Source: Thamnidium elegans
Lineage: Eukaryota; Mucoromycota; Mucoromycetes; Mucorales; Mucoraceae
Assembly: GCA_025201345.1 (NCBI GenBank)
Contig: JAIXMG010000004.1
Location: 682,001-746,000, forward strand
Direction: 5' to 3'
DNA length: 64,000 nucleotides
This document shows, piece by piece, positions 1 through 10,872 of the stretch (the first letter of the stretch is position 1; each line of letters begins with the position of its first letter). The position numbers and the translations under genes were made by a program. The notes under the pieces are model-generated. The model made no database searches. It had not been told where the DNA came from and worked only from the letters and a program-made list of their open reading frames with translations.

Positions 1-1108
1 GACCTTGAAACCGGTAGGACACCAATCGACAAATTGAATGGTACGCTTGGTCTTGATAGCAGAGATAGCAGCGTTAGTGTCCTTGGGGACAACATCACCA
101 CGATACAACAAACAACAAGACATGTATTTACCATGACGAGGATCACACTTAACCATTTGATTATTGGGTTCGAAACAAGCGTTAGTGATTTCTTGAACGG
201 ATAATTGTTCATGGTAAGCCTTGGCGGAGGAGATAATAGGAGCATAAGTGACCAAGGGGAAATGAATACGAGGATAAGGAACCAAGTTAGTTTGGAACTC
301 GTTCAAATCAACGTTAAGAGAACCATCGAAACGAAGAGAAGCGGTGATGGAAGAGACGACTTGAGCGATCAAACGGTTCAAGTTGGTATAAGAGGGACGC
401 TCGATGTCCAAGTTACGACGACAGATATCATAGATAGCTTCGTTATCAACCATGAAGGAGACATCAGAGTGCTCAAGGGTGGTATGAGTGGTCAAGATGG
501 AGTTATAAGGTTCAACAACGGAGGTAGCAACTTGAGGGGCAGGGTAAACAGAGAATTCAAGCTTGGACTTCTTACCGTAATCAACAGAAAGACGCTCCAT
601 TAAAAGAGCACCAAAACCAGAACCGGTACCACCACCGAAGGAGTGGAAAACAAGGAAACCTTGAAGACCAGTACAGTTATCAGCCAATTTACGAATACGG
701 TCCAAGACAGAGTCAACTAACTCTTTACCAACGGTATAATGACCACGAGCATAATTGTTAGCAGCATCTTCCTTACCAGTAATCAATTGTTCTGCAAGGA
801 GTACATATTAGTATATATAAACAAAAACAAAGAATAATAAACTTACCAGGGTGGAATAATTGACGATAAGCACCAGTACGGACTTCATCAACAACAGTGG
901 GTTCCAAATCGACCATGACGGTACGAGGAACGTGCTTACCAGAACTGGTCTCACTAAAGAAGGTGTCGAAAGAGTTGTCACCAGTGTTGTTTTCTTCAGG
1001 AATGTGACCATCAGGTTGAATACCGTGTTCAAGACAGTAAAGTTCCCAACAGGCGTTACCAATTTGGACACCTGCTTGACCAACGTGAATAGAAATAACT
1101 TCTCTCAT
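1..1108 (-). CDS. TUB1: Alpha-tubulin, 5' part (3' end beyond left edge)
   Basis: Alpha subunit of the tubulin dimer that builds microtubules of spindle and cytoplasm. Exons are 847-1108 and 1-791; the 55-nt intron (792-846) has a GTAAGT donor and CAG acceptor, and splicing restores the family sequence ...[18 protein letters not shown]. The N-terminus [13 protein letters not shown] and the tubulin GTP-binding signature GGGTGSG are plain. About 351 of the usual ~450 residues are present, ending near WCPTGFKV, so the last quarter and the stop lie outside the window. Codon choice is strongly biased (many C-ending codons), as in other highly expressed genes here, which opens long antisense frames. 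Identification is certain; the symbol follows yeast usage. Confidence 0.97.
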
Positions 1109-1344
1109 AATATTAAAAAAAAAGGGTGTTTATATAGTTGATATATTCAAAAAGTTAAGGGAGAATAACCAACAAAATAATTTGTAAGAAAAAAAAAAAA
1201 AGGAAAAAGAAAAAAGGAAAAAAACGACTTTTTTTAATAGTGGAAAAAAAAATAGGGCATATCGGAGTACATAAATTTAAATTAGTTTTATTCCATTTTG
1301 GCCAATCAGCGCGTGCATAAGTGTAACATATATATATATAGGGC

Positions 1345-2729
1345 TTAGAGTAAGATGGAAGCAAAATAATCATCTTGTGTTTTTAAAGAGTCTAATTCTG
1401 CTTTTAGTGTAAGGAAAGGACCTTCTAGTTGATGTATAGTCATAATAGAAGCTTGTTTATCTTCAGTATAATCTCTACATTGAATCCAATCAGGTTTTAC
1501 TTGCATATAAAATGATATTTCTGTTGGTAAAACTGAAATTTCTAACCTAGCCCAACCTGGTCTATTGTTTTCTAAAGGATATAATTGAATACTTTTTAAA
1601 GAAGTTTGATGAAATTCCATTTTAAATCTACTGGGTCCATCTTGTATACACCAACTAAAGCTCTTCTTTTGTTTATCGTATTGACATAATAAATCGTTGG
1701 ATTCGAACCCCATTCTTTTCCAAGTTCCGATTTGTAGTGCTTGTGCTGAAATATGTATAGAATTAGGCATACTATTTAACATATTATTATCTTGATCTAA
1801 CACACACATTAAAATTTCTTTAGTATATTACAATTATATTACTTATATATTTATATATGCTTACAGAAAGGTAACTCATTCCACTGCTGTTGTGGCTGAT
1901 TATCAAAAAACTCGGTTTGATAAGAAGGTAATACAGATAAATTATCAAACGGTAATGATGAATTATTCAACATATTTGTATAGTTATTTGATGGCATCAT
2001 GTTTGTTTTAAAAGACATTTCAACTGAATTTCCTCTATCAAATAATTTACTTTGCTGTTGCTGTTGCTGTTGTTGTTGTTGTTGTTGTTGTTGTATCATG
2101 GTAGGATAATAAGGTCCAACTGTATGTGCTCTTGTGCGATTATTTTTAGACCAGTTTGATAAATCTGATAAAGAAGGACTAATAGAACCTTCATCATTTG
2201 TAGTAGGTGGGGGTGGAGGTGGGGGTGGCATAGATTTTAATGAAATAGGAGGTGGTGGTACAGAGCTTGTTTGTGTATTATAAGGTTGATACATGTGTTT
2301 TGGTCTTTGTTGTTGTTGATTAAAGTAATAATAATAATAATAATAATAAAGATCCGGGTTTGTTTTTATTGGATCACCGATATCAATCTCTGTTGGTTTT
2401 ACACCATTTTGTTGTTGGTATTGATGATAGACTGCAGCTTGACAAGCAGCAGCAGCAGCAGAAGAAGCATAATACTGCATTCTTAAAGTTTCGTCATGTA
2501 ACATGGATGATTTCTTTGCAACGTTTTTTACTTTGGCTCTTCGATTTTGGAACCAAATTTGAATTGATCTTTCAGACATGCCTAATTCACGAGATAATTG
2601 CTCTCTGACACGATTATTCGGGCTTGGGTTCACGTTAAACGTTTTTTCTAATACGGATAATTGTTCAGGTGTTGCTCTCGTTCTTTTGCGAGGCGTAGAT
2701 AGTTTATCATCTGTCATATAATTGTTCAT
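1345..2729 (-). CDS. Homeodomain transcription factor
   Basis: Exons 1865-2729 and 1345-1796; the 68-nt intron has a GTAAGC donor and TTAG acceptor. An earlier AG (1818) would give an immediate stop, so the acceptor at 1797 is chosen. Product 438 aa. The homeodomain spans about residues 12-70, with helix 3 WFQNRRAK at 59-66 and basic flanks. It is followed by low-complexity runs of Ala, Tyr, Pro and about 14 Gln. The spliced C-terminal 120 residues (from QALQIGTWKR) form a conserved-looking segment of a kind seen behind the homeodomain in other fungal factors. I infer a nuclear DNA-binding regulator; the target genes are unknown. The intron and the intact C-terminus argue for a functional gene. 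Confidence 0.88.
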
Positions 2730-3472
2730 TTTTAAAGAGCAAAAAGAAAAGGGGGGATAGAAAAAAAGAATGTATAAGGTATTGTGTATATAAAATGAAT
2801 AAAGTGAAAAGAAAGTGAAATAATTAAAAAAAACACGGTATTTCCCAATTTAAAAAGGGATCGACTCAACTAAATTATTTTAGTGTGATTTACTGCTATT
2901 TTTCTTAATTGACAGGTTACCGAATTGGAGTTTAATTCGCACCATTAAAAAAAAAAAAAAAAAAAAAAAAAGTGTGCGTGTTAAGCAGCATGAGTCATCA
3001 TCAATTACTTGCTTTATTATATTAAATTATACATGTTTATCAATTGATATAATAGACATAGTTTTTGTTATTGCTGTGTACATACAAAATGTATTTCTCT
3101 ACCAAGAAAAAAAAATATATATATATGTATATATATATAATATGGGAGGGGTCTGGCTCACAGATAAGAAAAAGCCCTTAATTTTTGTTACACAATATAA
3201 TACACGTGCTTACCAGTTATATACAAGACTTGTTTTTTACAAGTGAGAAAAGTATGGCGTGACAATTATATTGACCTGTTATATTTTATACAATACAGAA
3301 AAATAAAATAAAATTAAAAATTGTATAACATTATAAACTTTTTAATCGAGTACAAAATAATAAAGGAGTAGAGTATAAAAACGTGGATATTTCAATATAA
3401 TTTCAACAGATTAATTCAAATTCATTATTGGTGTTACCCTGAGTGAAGGGAGGAGGGAGGGGGGGTATAAAA
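2730..3472. other. Spacer upstream of homeodomain gene
   Basis: 743 bp between the homeodomain start and the 3' end of the arrestin gene. It holds a 24-A run (about 2947-2970) and AT dinucleotide stretches. Short open frames exist but none has supporting splice sites or a recognisable motif. Probably promoter and 5' UTR of the homeodomain gene plus 3' UTR of the arrestin gene. Confidence 0.6.
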
Positions 3473-5151
3473 TTAAGCCGAGTAGTCTGGTGGGGGGATC
3501 GACGGTATACGATCCAATAATGGCATAATAGTTGAATCATCTTTAATGGAATACAACGCTTGTGAAGCTAATTCCATTTCTTGACAAAATGTATAATAAC
3601 AAGAACATAAATATGGACTAGGTTGGTTCTTTGGTTCATCTACTTTAGTAATCTTGATATTTTCTTTCTTGCCTTTATGAAATGTAGTAGGTTTTACTCC
3701 CAATTCAAAATATGAAGGTAATCTACCATAATCTTCTTTTAGTCTGCAATCAAATACTGTTACTGCAGAATCAAACGTGATTGTTTCCTTGGTTTTATAT
3801 TCTTCATTCTTATTAGACTTATGTAATCCAAGTAATATATTTTGCCAGGTAACACTATTATTCGGTATTTGATTAACAGAATTTGTACTATCACTAGGTG
3901 TTGGTGTAGGTGGTTGACTAATTCTTGGAATACCGACTGCACGCGAATTATTATTATTATTAAAATGCGCCGCTGGTGGCGGTGTAAGGGTACCTGATAT
4001 AGATTCGGGTACCATCGATTCAAAACTATTTCTTCTACTTAAATGATGTCTATTTCCTTGTATATCTAAATACGATATAGTTAAATTAATCTCGATACTG
4101 TGTCGAAACTGAATTTCTTTAATATATGTTGTATGTCGGATATTTTGTTGACAGGTAGGTGCATAAAATGCTAATCGATGAGCAAAATCATGTACTAGTT
4201 CAATACCATTTTGATTTTTATCAAATATCGGTAATAACTGTTCTGTAGTCGTGTCCACCTCTCCAAATTCTGCTAACCTAACTGATCCTGCAAACGGCAT
4301 AGGAAACGTAGTAGCATCATTTCTCCAAGCTCTCATCTCTGGTACACAGTATTTTCTTGATTCAACCACATTTACTTCCATATGCTCTAACCGTGTATGC
4401 TTTAATTGTGGCTCAATGATCATTCGGATGTAAAACAAGTCTCCTGAAGAAAATGCTGCTGCCTCAATTAACACTTCAATATCACCGTAAACCATATTTT
4501 TTTCGAACGTTCTCGACAAATTATTTAAAGAATTGTTCACCAATAATGAATTTGACATGTATGTACGTAAAATCATAATAGGTTTGGAAATATGCCAACT
4601 AGATACCATCATACCAGGCCTTTGAACCTCAGCTTCTACTACATGTTTAACCCTACCAAATGTATCTTCAATAGTTGCAACTGTTGACTATTATCCTGTA
4701 TTAATAAGTATACATATTATTTATTTATTTTTTATTACCAACTTACATTAGGTATCACGAATGCAAATGAAAAGCGATGTACTCCTGCTGGTAAAACTAA
4801 TACAGGTGCTTTCTTATTAATATGAGGAGCTAAAATTTCAAGTGTCTGTTCTCCCAACGGCTTTTCCGCTGTTAACCGAGTACCACGTGCTCCAATACCT
4901 TAATTGAGTATTAGCGACTTTTCTTTTATCTGACCCCTCTTTTTTTTTTATATTTTACCTTCGGGCCAATATGTCACAGCGTGACTCTTTAAGGTAACCG
5001 AAACGTTGGAGATCTTGGTCGGTTTTGACAGGTTTAAAACTACATTACCTGCAAACAAAGTAGAAGCATCTTCAGTTGGTAATCCTCTTAAAATAATAGG
5101 TTTAAAAGGATCAAAATTCAATTGACCATGAGAAAGTAATCCCAAATGCAT
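3473..5151 (-). CDS. Alpha-arrestin (ART-type trafficking adaptor)
   Basis: Arrestin-related adaptors recruit the Rsp5/Nedd4-type ubiquitin ligase to plasma-membrane transporters and trigger endocytosis. Exons 4959-5151, 4747-4898 and 3473-4687, with introns of 60 and 59 nt; phases agree. Product 519 aa. Residues 1-65 match the start of an arrestin N-domain (strand LFAGNVVLNLSKPTKI). After the second intron comes the linker FVIPNSTVATIEDTFGRVKH, typical of the first arrestin lobe; the second lobe follows, with an inserted Asn/Pro/Ser-rich loop. The last residues are PPPDYSA, a PPxY motif that would bind the WW domains of the ligase. The second-intron acceptor is the TAG at 4688, because the CAG ten bases earlier leads to in-frame stops. 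The start is the only ATG before the domain. Confidence 0.87.
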
Positions 5152-5259
5152 TTACTTGTTTTTTAAAAAAAACTGAAAGGATTTTTTTTTTAAAAAAAAA
5201 AAAAAGAAGAGAGAGGCTATATATCTAAAAGGAAAAAAAAAAAAAAAAAAAAAGAAGTA

Positions 5260-5547
5260 AAATCCAATCAAATCAAAATCGATGATTTTGGAGCTCCATT
5301 TCAATAGATGCTCATCTCCCAGTAGTTGACACATCTTGTAAATGGTACTCCTTCTCCAATCAAAACTTATGAGTCGCTTTAGCTTCATTCTGGTTGGTCC
5401 GCCAGCTTGAAAATAGTGTTCTGGCATAGTTGTACAGTCCCTTATTTCCGCTCCATGGACAGACCAATTTTTAGAGAGTTCTGTAGTGTTGGACTGAGAT
5501 CGTTTAAGATAGTAGAGCGGTGTTAGACAGAACTTGGGGTTAAGGGT
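5260..5547 (-). pseudogene. Orphan exon-like open segment
   Basis: An open minus-strand frame of about 96 codons follows a possible acceptor (TTAG at 5548-5551) and reads like real protein (KFCLTPLYYLKRSQS..., MPEHYFQAGGPTRMKLK..., RRSTIYKMCQLLGDEH...). It runs into a T-rich stretch without a clear donor or stop. I do not recognise the family. The composition (Trp, Cys, His, balanced charge) is unlike chance translation of AT-rich spacer. It may be an exon of a broken gene that also includes the relic at 6.1-6.8 kb, or a separate fragment. No start codon is assigned. Confidence 0.3.
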
Positions 5548-6050
5548 CTAACTATTTTAAAGAAAGAATAATATAAAAGTTATGTATTTTCTATATTGTT
5601 ATAACCAAACAGTGAGTTAGGGGCTGTATGTAATCTTTTCTGATACGTTATTGCTACAAAATACTATGAGAACTTAAGACTAAAGTTACACGAAAAAGGT
5701 ACAGAAAGGATCAAGAGGACTGATTTATTATAGATATAGTAGATTATTTGTATTTATAGGGAGTAAATTGATAACCCGTCAGAGTGGTACCAACTTCACC
5801 ACAGTACTTATTTTATGGTCACAAATGGAATTATATTGCATATTTTTCTCATAGTGTTGGGTATGCTCTAAGGAATTTGACAGTTCGCACTTTGTCTTTG
5901 ATGTTCTACATACTAAAATTTTGCACCGAAACCAGTTTCATCAATAAAGCAAAAACAATAATAATAACACTAGTACTAGTTAAAACGTAACGGTTTATTA
6001 ACTTTACAAACTTATTTATTACTTATTTTTATTTTTAAAAAAAGAAGTCT
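5548..6050. other. Spacer between two relic coding segments
   Basis: About 500 bp. A 68-codon plus-strand frame at 5784-5990 has no recognisable motif, and no intact gene is visible. It could be an intron or 3' region of the decayed gene above it. Confidence 0.4.
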
Positions 6051-6787
6051 TTAAGCTATTAGCGTCTTTATAAGCTTTGAAAAAGCCTTTTGCTCTTCCA
6101 ATGTCAAATCAAGCGCTCCAGTTCATCTTCTTCTCGTTGCCCCTGAAATTTTCAACAAAAACAAAATCAGGCGATTTTGCAGTTGACTGGCCTGAAGCCG
6201 GCAAGAGATCTTCGTTGTATTCGCTATTGGATGGCCCAGCTTTTTTTTTTTTTCTTCTTCTGGTAGATCTAAAGGCTCAGGCAAAGAAGTGCGTTGATAC
6301 TTTATTAATTCGTATACTAGCAGCAAATCATTTTCAGCAAAGTTGATCAGAACATCTACCCGCTGTTCCTCAGTCATAAGGTATATTCCATCAGATAAAA
6401 TAGACATACTCCGATGTCTGACGGTCTCTCCTAATAGCAATAATAGCAATAATAAAATTAATACACAGCAATATCATAAGATCGCTTACCATGCGCAAGT
6501 AGAAAATGAATTTTAAGTTTCTTAAATGTGCCAAACGGAAGCAAGGTTATATACTTCATAGCTATCGCTCTTAATATTGATAACATACGAAACGTAGCTT
6601 TGTAGTGATCGAAACTGACTTTACCACTATCATTTGTTTCGAAGCTGTTGGAGACTTCTTTAAGTAATATTTCGAAGTCATAACACCCATTGCTCAAAAT
6701 AACACCGTTTGCCTTATATTTAGGGAAATTATTGATGCACGCTCTATTTACATGTTCGGAAAGAATGTGTGGAGTATTACTTTTTAC
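6051..6787 (-). pseudogene. Broken lineage-specific gene with homopolymer frameshift
   Basis: Two exons join cleanly. The first (about 6490-6787) ends ...KLKIHFLLAHG at a GTAAGC donor; a 59-nt intron ends at TTAG (6431); the second begins GETVRHRSMSILSDGIYLMTEE. The second exon reads well to LPEPLDLPEEE, then enters a 13-base homopolymer (T13 at 6241-6253). The coding sense shifts frame there: the continuous frame becomes odd while another gives AGPSNSEYNEDLLPASG... and a third then carries LDLTLEEQKAFSKLIKTLIA before TAA at 6051. No ATG starts the first exon, and a stop lies just upstream. I associate this sequence type with multicopy genes of unknown function in Mucorales. It is either a pseudogene or a gene with length errors in the homopolymer. 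Confidence 0.5.
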
Positions 6788-7385
6788 TTAACTTTATAAA
6801 ACGTTTTAAAAAAGTAGCACATAATAAATGCTAAAAAAAAAAAAGATTGAATATATACTTATTAGATTGATAAAATAGGCTTATTTACTCATATTATCTA
6901 TTTAACCATTTTTATATACGTACATGTCTACAACTTGTTCCAACTTGTTTCATGCTCCTCTAATAACCAACTTTATATTAAGTAGTTATTGCAACGCATA
7001 AATATACAATTAACGACAATACCAAGTTTATTTTTTTTAAAAAAAAGAAAACTTGACTTATTTATCAATTAACATAAATTCGGATTCATGTTAAACAAAA
7101 GTCAATTTCTTACAATATACGCAAACATGTAAACAATAGGAGAAATATCATTAAATTTACTCTTTTTTTTTTTTTTTTTTTTTTTTTTGGCTAATGATTT
7201 AACATTTTATCTCGAAACCATTACACGAGATCACGTTTAAAGCTCCGTATGAAGCCTTCTTTTTTGTATTAAAAAAGTTTTACGTTTGAATATTCCCTTT
7301 TTTTTTCTTAACATTTTTATTTGCTTTTAAATGTCAATATACCCATTTACCTTGTAAAAAAAAAAACTTTTTAAAATTTTACAGG
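6788..7385. other. Spacer upstream of the CorA gene
   Basis: About 600 bp, very AT-rich, with a T20-class run near 7161-7188 and a T8A8 tract at 7031-7046. Just before the CorA ATG stands TTTTACAG, a possible splice acceptor, so a 5' exon of the CorA gene may lie in here. I see no clear donor or exon. Confidence 0.45.
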
Positions 7386-7768
7386 ATGGAGGATGAAACC
7401 TACCATGCAAGAACTTTTATGACTCGTTCAGGCGAGTATGTTTTAGATATGGAACCAGAGACCATTGCACCCCCTCAGTTTTCTTCAGTCGATAATAAGC
7501 AACGAAAGGGTTCTACAGAAGTAGATGTCTGTTACCCTTACGAACCTCAATTACTCGATCAACATCCGACTGTTGAACTCGATGTCTTGAAGGCTTATAT
7601 TAAAAAAGACGATGAAGTAGTAGATCCCGAATACGAATCAGAGCATCAATTAACTGCGAGGCTAAACGATCTTCTCGAAAGCAGTGAAAAGCCTTCAATT
7701 TCTAGAAGATATAGTCTTTATGGTGATTTTGTTAAAGTCAGTACCCTTGAAACAAAAATTTACTGTTT

Positions 7769-7804
<36 letters not shown>

Positions 7805-8325
7805 AAAAATAGGAATCTGAAGTCAATAAAAATATAGACAGATACACTTTTTATTCAGCCGATTTAGGGTCATTAAAGAATCGTTCATTTAAAGAGTTGC
7901 TAGAAATGAATTCACCAGAGAAACAAGTTCAAGATAAAACAGTAGCAGATTTGTTAGTAGAGACTTCAAGCTGGTGGATCGACATTCTTGCGCCTACGAA
8001 CGATGAAATGCGTGCTATTAGTAAAGTAAAGTATCACAAAAAAAAAACATTTGAATCCCGGGCTAAAACTAACAATATATAAATATAGATCTTTCGTATT
8101 CATCCCCTAACGACTGAAGATATCCAAGCACAAGAATCTCGAGAGAAATGTGAAATCTTTCAAAACTACATGTTTATTAGTTTCCGTAGTTTTAACCACG
8201 ATTATCTTAGTCAAGAGTATCTTGACGCTGTTAGTTTCTATATTATTGTATTTAAAGATGGCGTTTTGACAGTAAGTTTCAAACTACAAACAAAACAAAA
8301 AAAAAATGCCGTTTAACCCTCCTTC

Positions 8326-8356
<31 letters not shown>

Positions 8357-9268
8357 GTTCCGATTCCAAGACCTACCTCATCCTCATAATGTACGTCGTC
8401 GTATTCATCAATTGAAAGATTTTATTAGAGTGACTCCAGAGTGGATCAATTACGCTTTAATTGATAATATTACCGATAGTTTTGCACCTCTTATCCAACA
8501 CACTGAATTAGAGGTAGATTCTATCGATGATCTTGTACTTGTATTAAATAGCTCTGAACAAAACGATATGTTGAGGCGAATTAGCAGTTGCCGTAAGACT
8601 GTCATGCAATTATTAAGACTGTTAAGTCCCAAGGCTGATGTCGTAAAAAGTTTAATTAAACGGTATGAAGATAAAGCCAAAGAGACACAGTATAATAATA
8701 TGATGTTGCGGGAATCTCATTCAGTAAATGGTAACTGTAATGGTAATGATATATATCCTGAACAAGATGAAGTGAAAGTTCATCACGAAGTTACTCTGTA
8801 CCTTGGAGATATTCAAGGTAAAGATTTTATTTTTTGGAATATATGTATACATATATATACTGTAGTAAACTAATTTAATCGTTTAGATCATATCCTTACC
8901 ATGTTGCAAAATGTAAACCATTATGACCTTATTCTTGGTCGTGCTCATAGAAATTACTTGGGTCAAATTTCAATTGAATTATCTCATGCTGGTAATACTA
9001 CAAACGGTGTTATTAATAGATTGACTTTCTTTGCTACTATTGTTGTTCCTTTGGTATGTTATTTTTTTTTTTTAAAAAAAAAGAAGTATATCATCATTTT
9101 ACTGATATATATTTTATATAGAATTTAGTTGGTAGTTTATTTGGTATGAATGTTCATGTTCCAGGTCAAGATCAAAACGATTTAGCTTATTTCTTTTGGA
9201 TTGTTATGGGAATGGTTTTGTATGTAGTTGCCATGGTAGCTATCGGAAAAAGAACAGGTTTTTTGTAA
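7386..9268 (+). CDS. CorA-family Mg2+ transporter (Alr/Mnr2-like)
   Basis: Pentameric Mg2+ channel subunit of plasma or vacuolar membrane. Exons 7386-7736, 7813-8025, 8089-8271, 8358-8817, 8887-9053 and 9122-9268; phases all agree; 506 aa. The large soluble domain includes SSWWIDILAP followed by RIHPLTTEDIQAQESREKCE, characteristic of fungal Alr1/Mnr2. The C-terminal pair of membrane helices flanks the selectivity motif GMN in LVGSLFGMNVHVPGQ (exon 6). The protein ends a few residues after TM2. Introns 1 and 3 contain very long A and T runs. The start is the first ATG, but an acceptor-like ACAG right before it leaves open a longer N-terminus, as in yeast Alr1. Whether it sits in the plasma membrane or vacuole cannot be told from sequence alone. 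Confidence 0.9.
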
Positions 9269-9637
9269 ACAAAAACCTTTTTGTTTTTTAAACAAACCAT
9301 GTATTTAATGTAATTTTAATAAGTGCATCTTTTTTTTGTATCACCACGTTTAATTTATTTGTGTGTGTGTTTTTTTAAAAAAAAAACTAGTTCCTGGAAC
9401 ACAAGAAAAATAGATTAATAAAATAATATAAAATATAACTCCTTCCGTAGATCTCTCATTTTTATTTGTACACACACACACAATTCAATAGTTGATAAAT
9501 AAAACAAAAACAAAAAAGATTAGATTATTTCTTTCCGTCCTTTTTTTTTTAGTTTGTCTTTTAAACAAGGTGTAACCACAAGTTAAAGGACGCCGTGTAA
9601 CATGCAAGGTACATTTTGTTGATTCACAAGCATGATG

Positions 9638-9674
<37 letters not shown>

Positions 9675-9770
9675 TCCTTCCCCACGTTTTGTGTTCAGTT
9701 GCTTAGTTCTTTCTTTCTTTCTTTTTATTTTTTCATCCTTTTTATTTTTCTTTTTTTACCTTCTTACATT
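9269..9770. other. Spacer between CorA and bHLH genes
   Basis: About 500 bp of 3' and 5' flanking DNA. It contains a T7A10 tract (9370-9386), a short CA repeat near 9470-9482 and a CT repeat at about 9640-9671 roughly 100 bp before the bHLH start, likely in its promoter or 5' UTR. No gene seen. Confidence 0.6.
9640..9671. repeat. (CT)n microsatellite
   Basis: About 15 uninterrupted CT units upstream of the bHLH gene, within a pyrimidine-rich stretch that continues to the start codon. Pyrimidine tracts of this kind are common before transcription starts in fungi. Confidence 0.9.
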
Positions 9771-10750
9771 ATGGGGCCCTCTAGTAAGTTTATTTTATCT
9801 TTCATATCAAATAAAAAACAGCGCATTAACATGTGAGTATACCATAGAAACTTTCAATGATAACTCTTTGTTTTCAGATATCGAGCAATCGCGTTTACAT
9901 AGATTTTTAGACGGGCTAGAATCAGAGCCCAACACCAATGGTAGTATATGAATATATATCGAGTTTTTTTTTTAGTAACGTACTTATAAAAAAATTACCA
10001 GCATCTTTAAGCAATACCAATCGACCCACACCAATCCTTTTGTCCTCGCCATACCAACTAAGTACAACCACGAATGCCACACCCGCACCGTTATTTCATA
10101 ACAACATTCACATCAACACACTTGTCTTATCTGACAACAATAAACCCACTAAAAAAAAGTATCCTAAACGTATGACACCTTATTCACCTACATCATCCTC
10201 TAGTACTCATACTTCTTCCAGTGAAGAACTTAAAAAGACCAAAAAGTCTAATACAAAGAAAATGCCTCATGAATTACTAACGGATCGTCAAAAGAAAGCT
10301 AACCATATTGCTTCGGAACAAAAAAGAAGAGCTAATATTCGTATTGGCTTTGAAAAATTAGTAGATGTTGTACCCACGCTAAGTAGTGGACACCGAAGTG
10401 AATCTCTAATTTTACAAAAATGTTTGTTTCATCGTCATTTTATATATTATAAGCAGAAACCATCTGATTTCTTTCTATAAATAGCTGTAGACCATTTACG
10501 ACAACTTGTTGACTCAAAGACAAAACTAAAAGAAAGAGCTCGAGAGCTTCAATTGATGCTTGGAGATATGTAAGCGATTATCTTTTTATCTGCTTAGCTT
10601 TTTGACTAATTTTCCTTTTTTATTATTGTTAGTCCCGATGACGATGTAAGTCTAAACAATTATAAACAGCATTTAATGTATCACGATAAAAAGAAACTTA
10701 CAAATATATTTATATTATAGAGCTCTGAAGGTGAAGATTATGACTTTTAA
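9771..10750 (+). CDS. bHLH transcription factor (INO4/MLX-like)
   Basis: Exons 9771-9783, 9878-9940, 10002-10421, 10485-10569, 10633-10645 and 10721-10750; 207 aa. The first and fifth exons are only 13 nt each; both are required by phase. The DNA-binding region reads KKANHIASEQKRRANIRIGF (basic region and helix 1), then LVDVVPTLSSGHRSESLILQK; the exon-3/4 junction gives QKSVDHLRQLVDSKTKL (helix 2), followed by a short leucine-rich coil and an acidic tail ending EGEDYDF. NHxxSExxRRxxIRxxFxxLVxxVP is the pattern of yeast Ino4 and animal MLX, factors that act as heterodimers. A role in lipid or carbon-responsive transcription is inference. The N-terminal half is Ser/Thr/Asn-rich without other domains. 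Confidence 0.85.
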
Positions 10751-10872
10751 TTGTCCATTATTATAATTTATTTTTGTATATATATATATATATCCACGCC
10801 CTCCCCCCTTTTCTTTTCTACCTATGATCACTTATCAAACCTTAAAAGATATTTTAAGTTTTTGCATTTATT
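10751..10872. other. Convergent 3' spacer
   Basis: 122 bp between the stop codons of the convergent bHLH and ECM29 genes, with an AT dinucleotide run and a pyrimidine-rich stretch. Must hold both 3' UTR ends. Confidence 0.6.

Noticed and set aside
205..603. 132-codon plus-strand frame opposite alpha-tubulin
   Set aside because: Antisense shadow of a strongly conserved, codon-biased gene; the tubulin frame is certain.
1699..1711. tRNA T-arm-like GGTTCGAATCC on the minus strand
   Set aside because: It lies within the conserved C-terminal coding part of the homeodomain gene, and no acceptor stem, D-arm or anticodon arm can be drawn around it.
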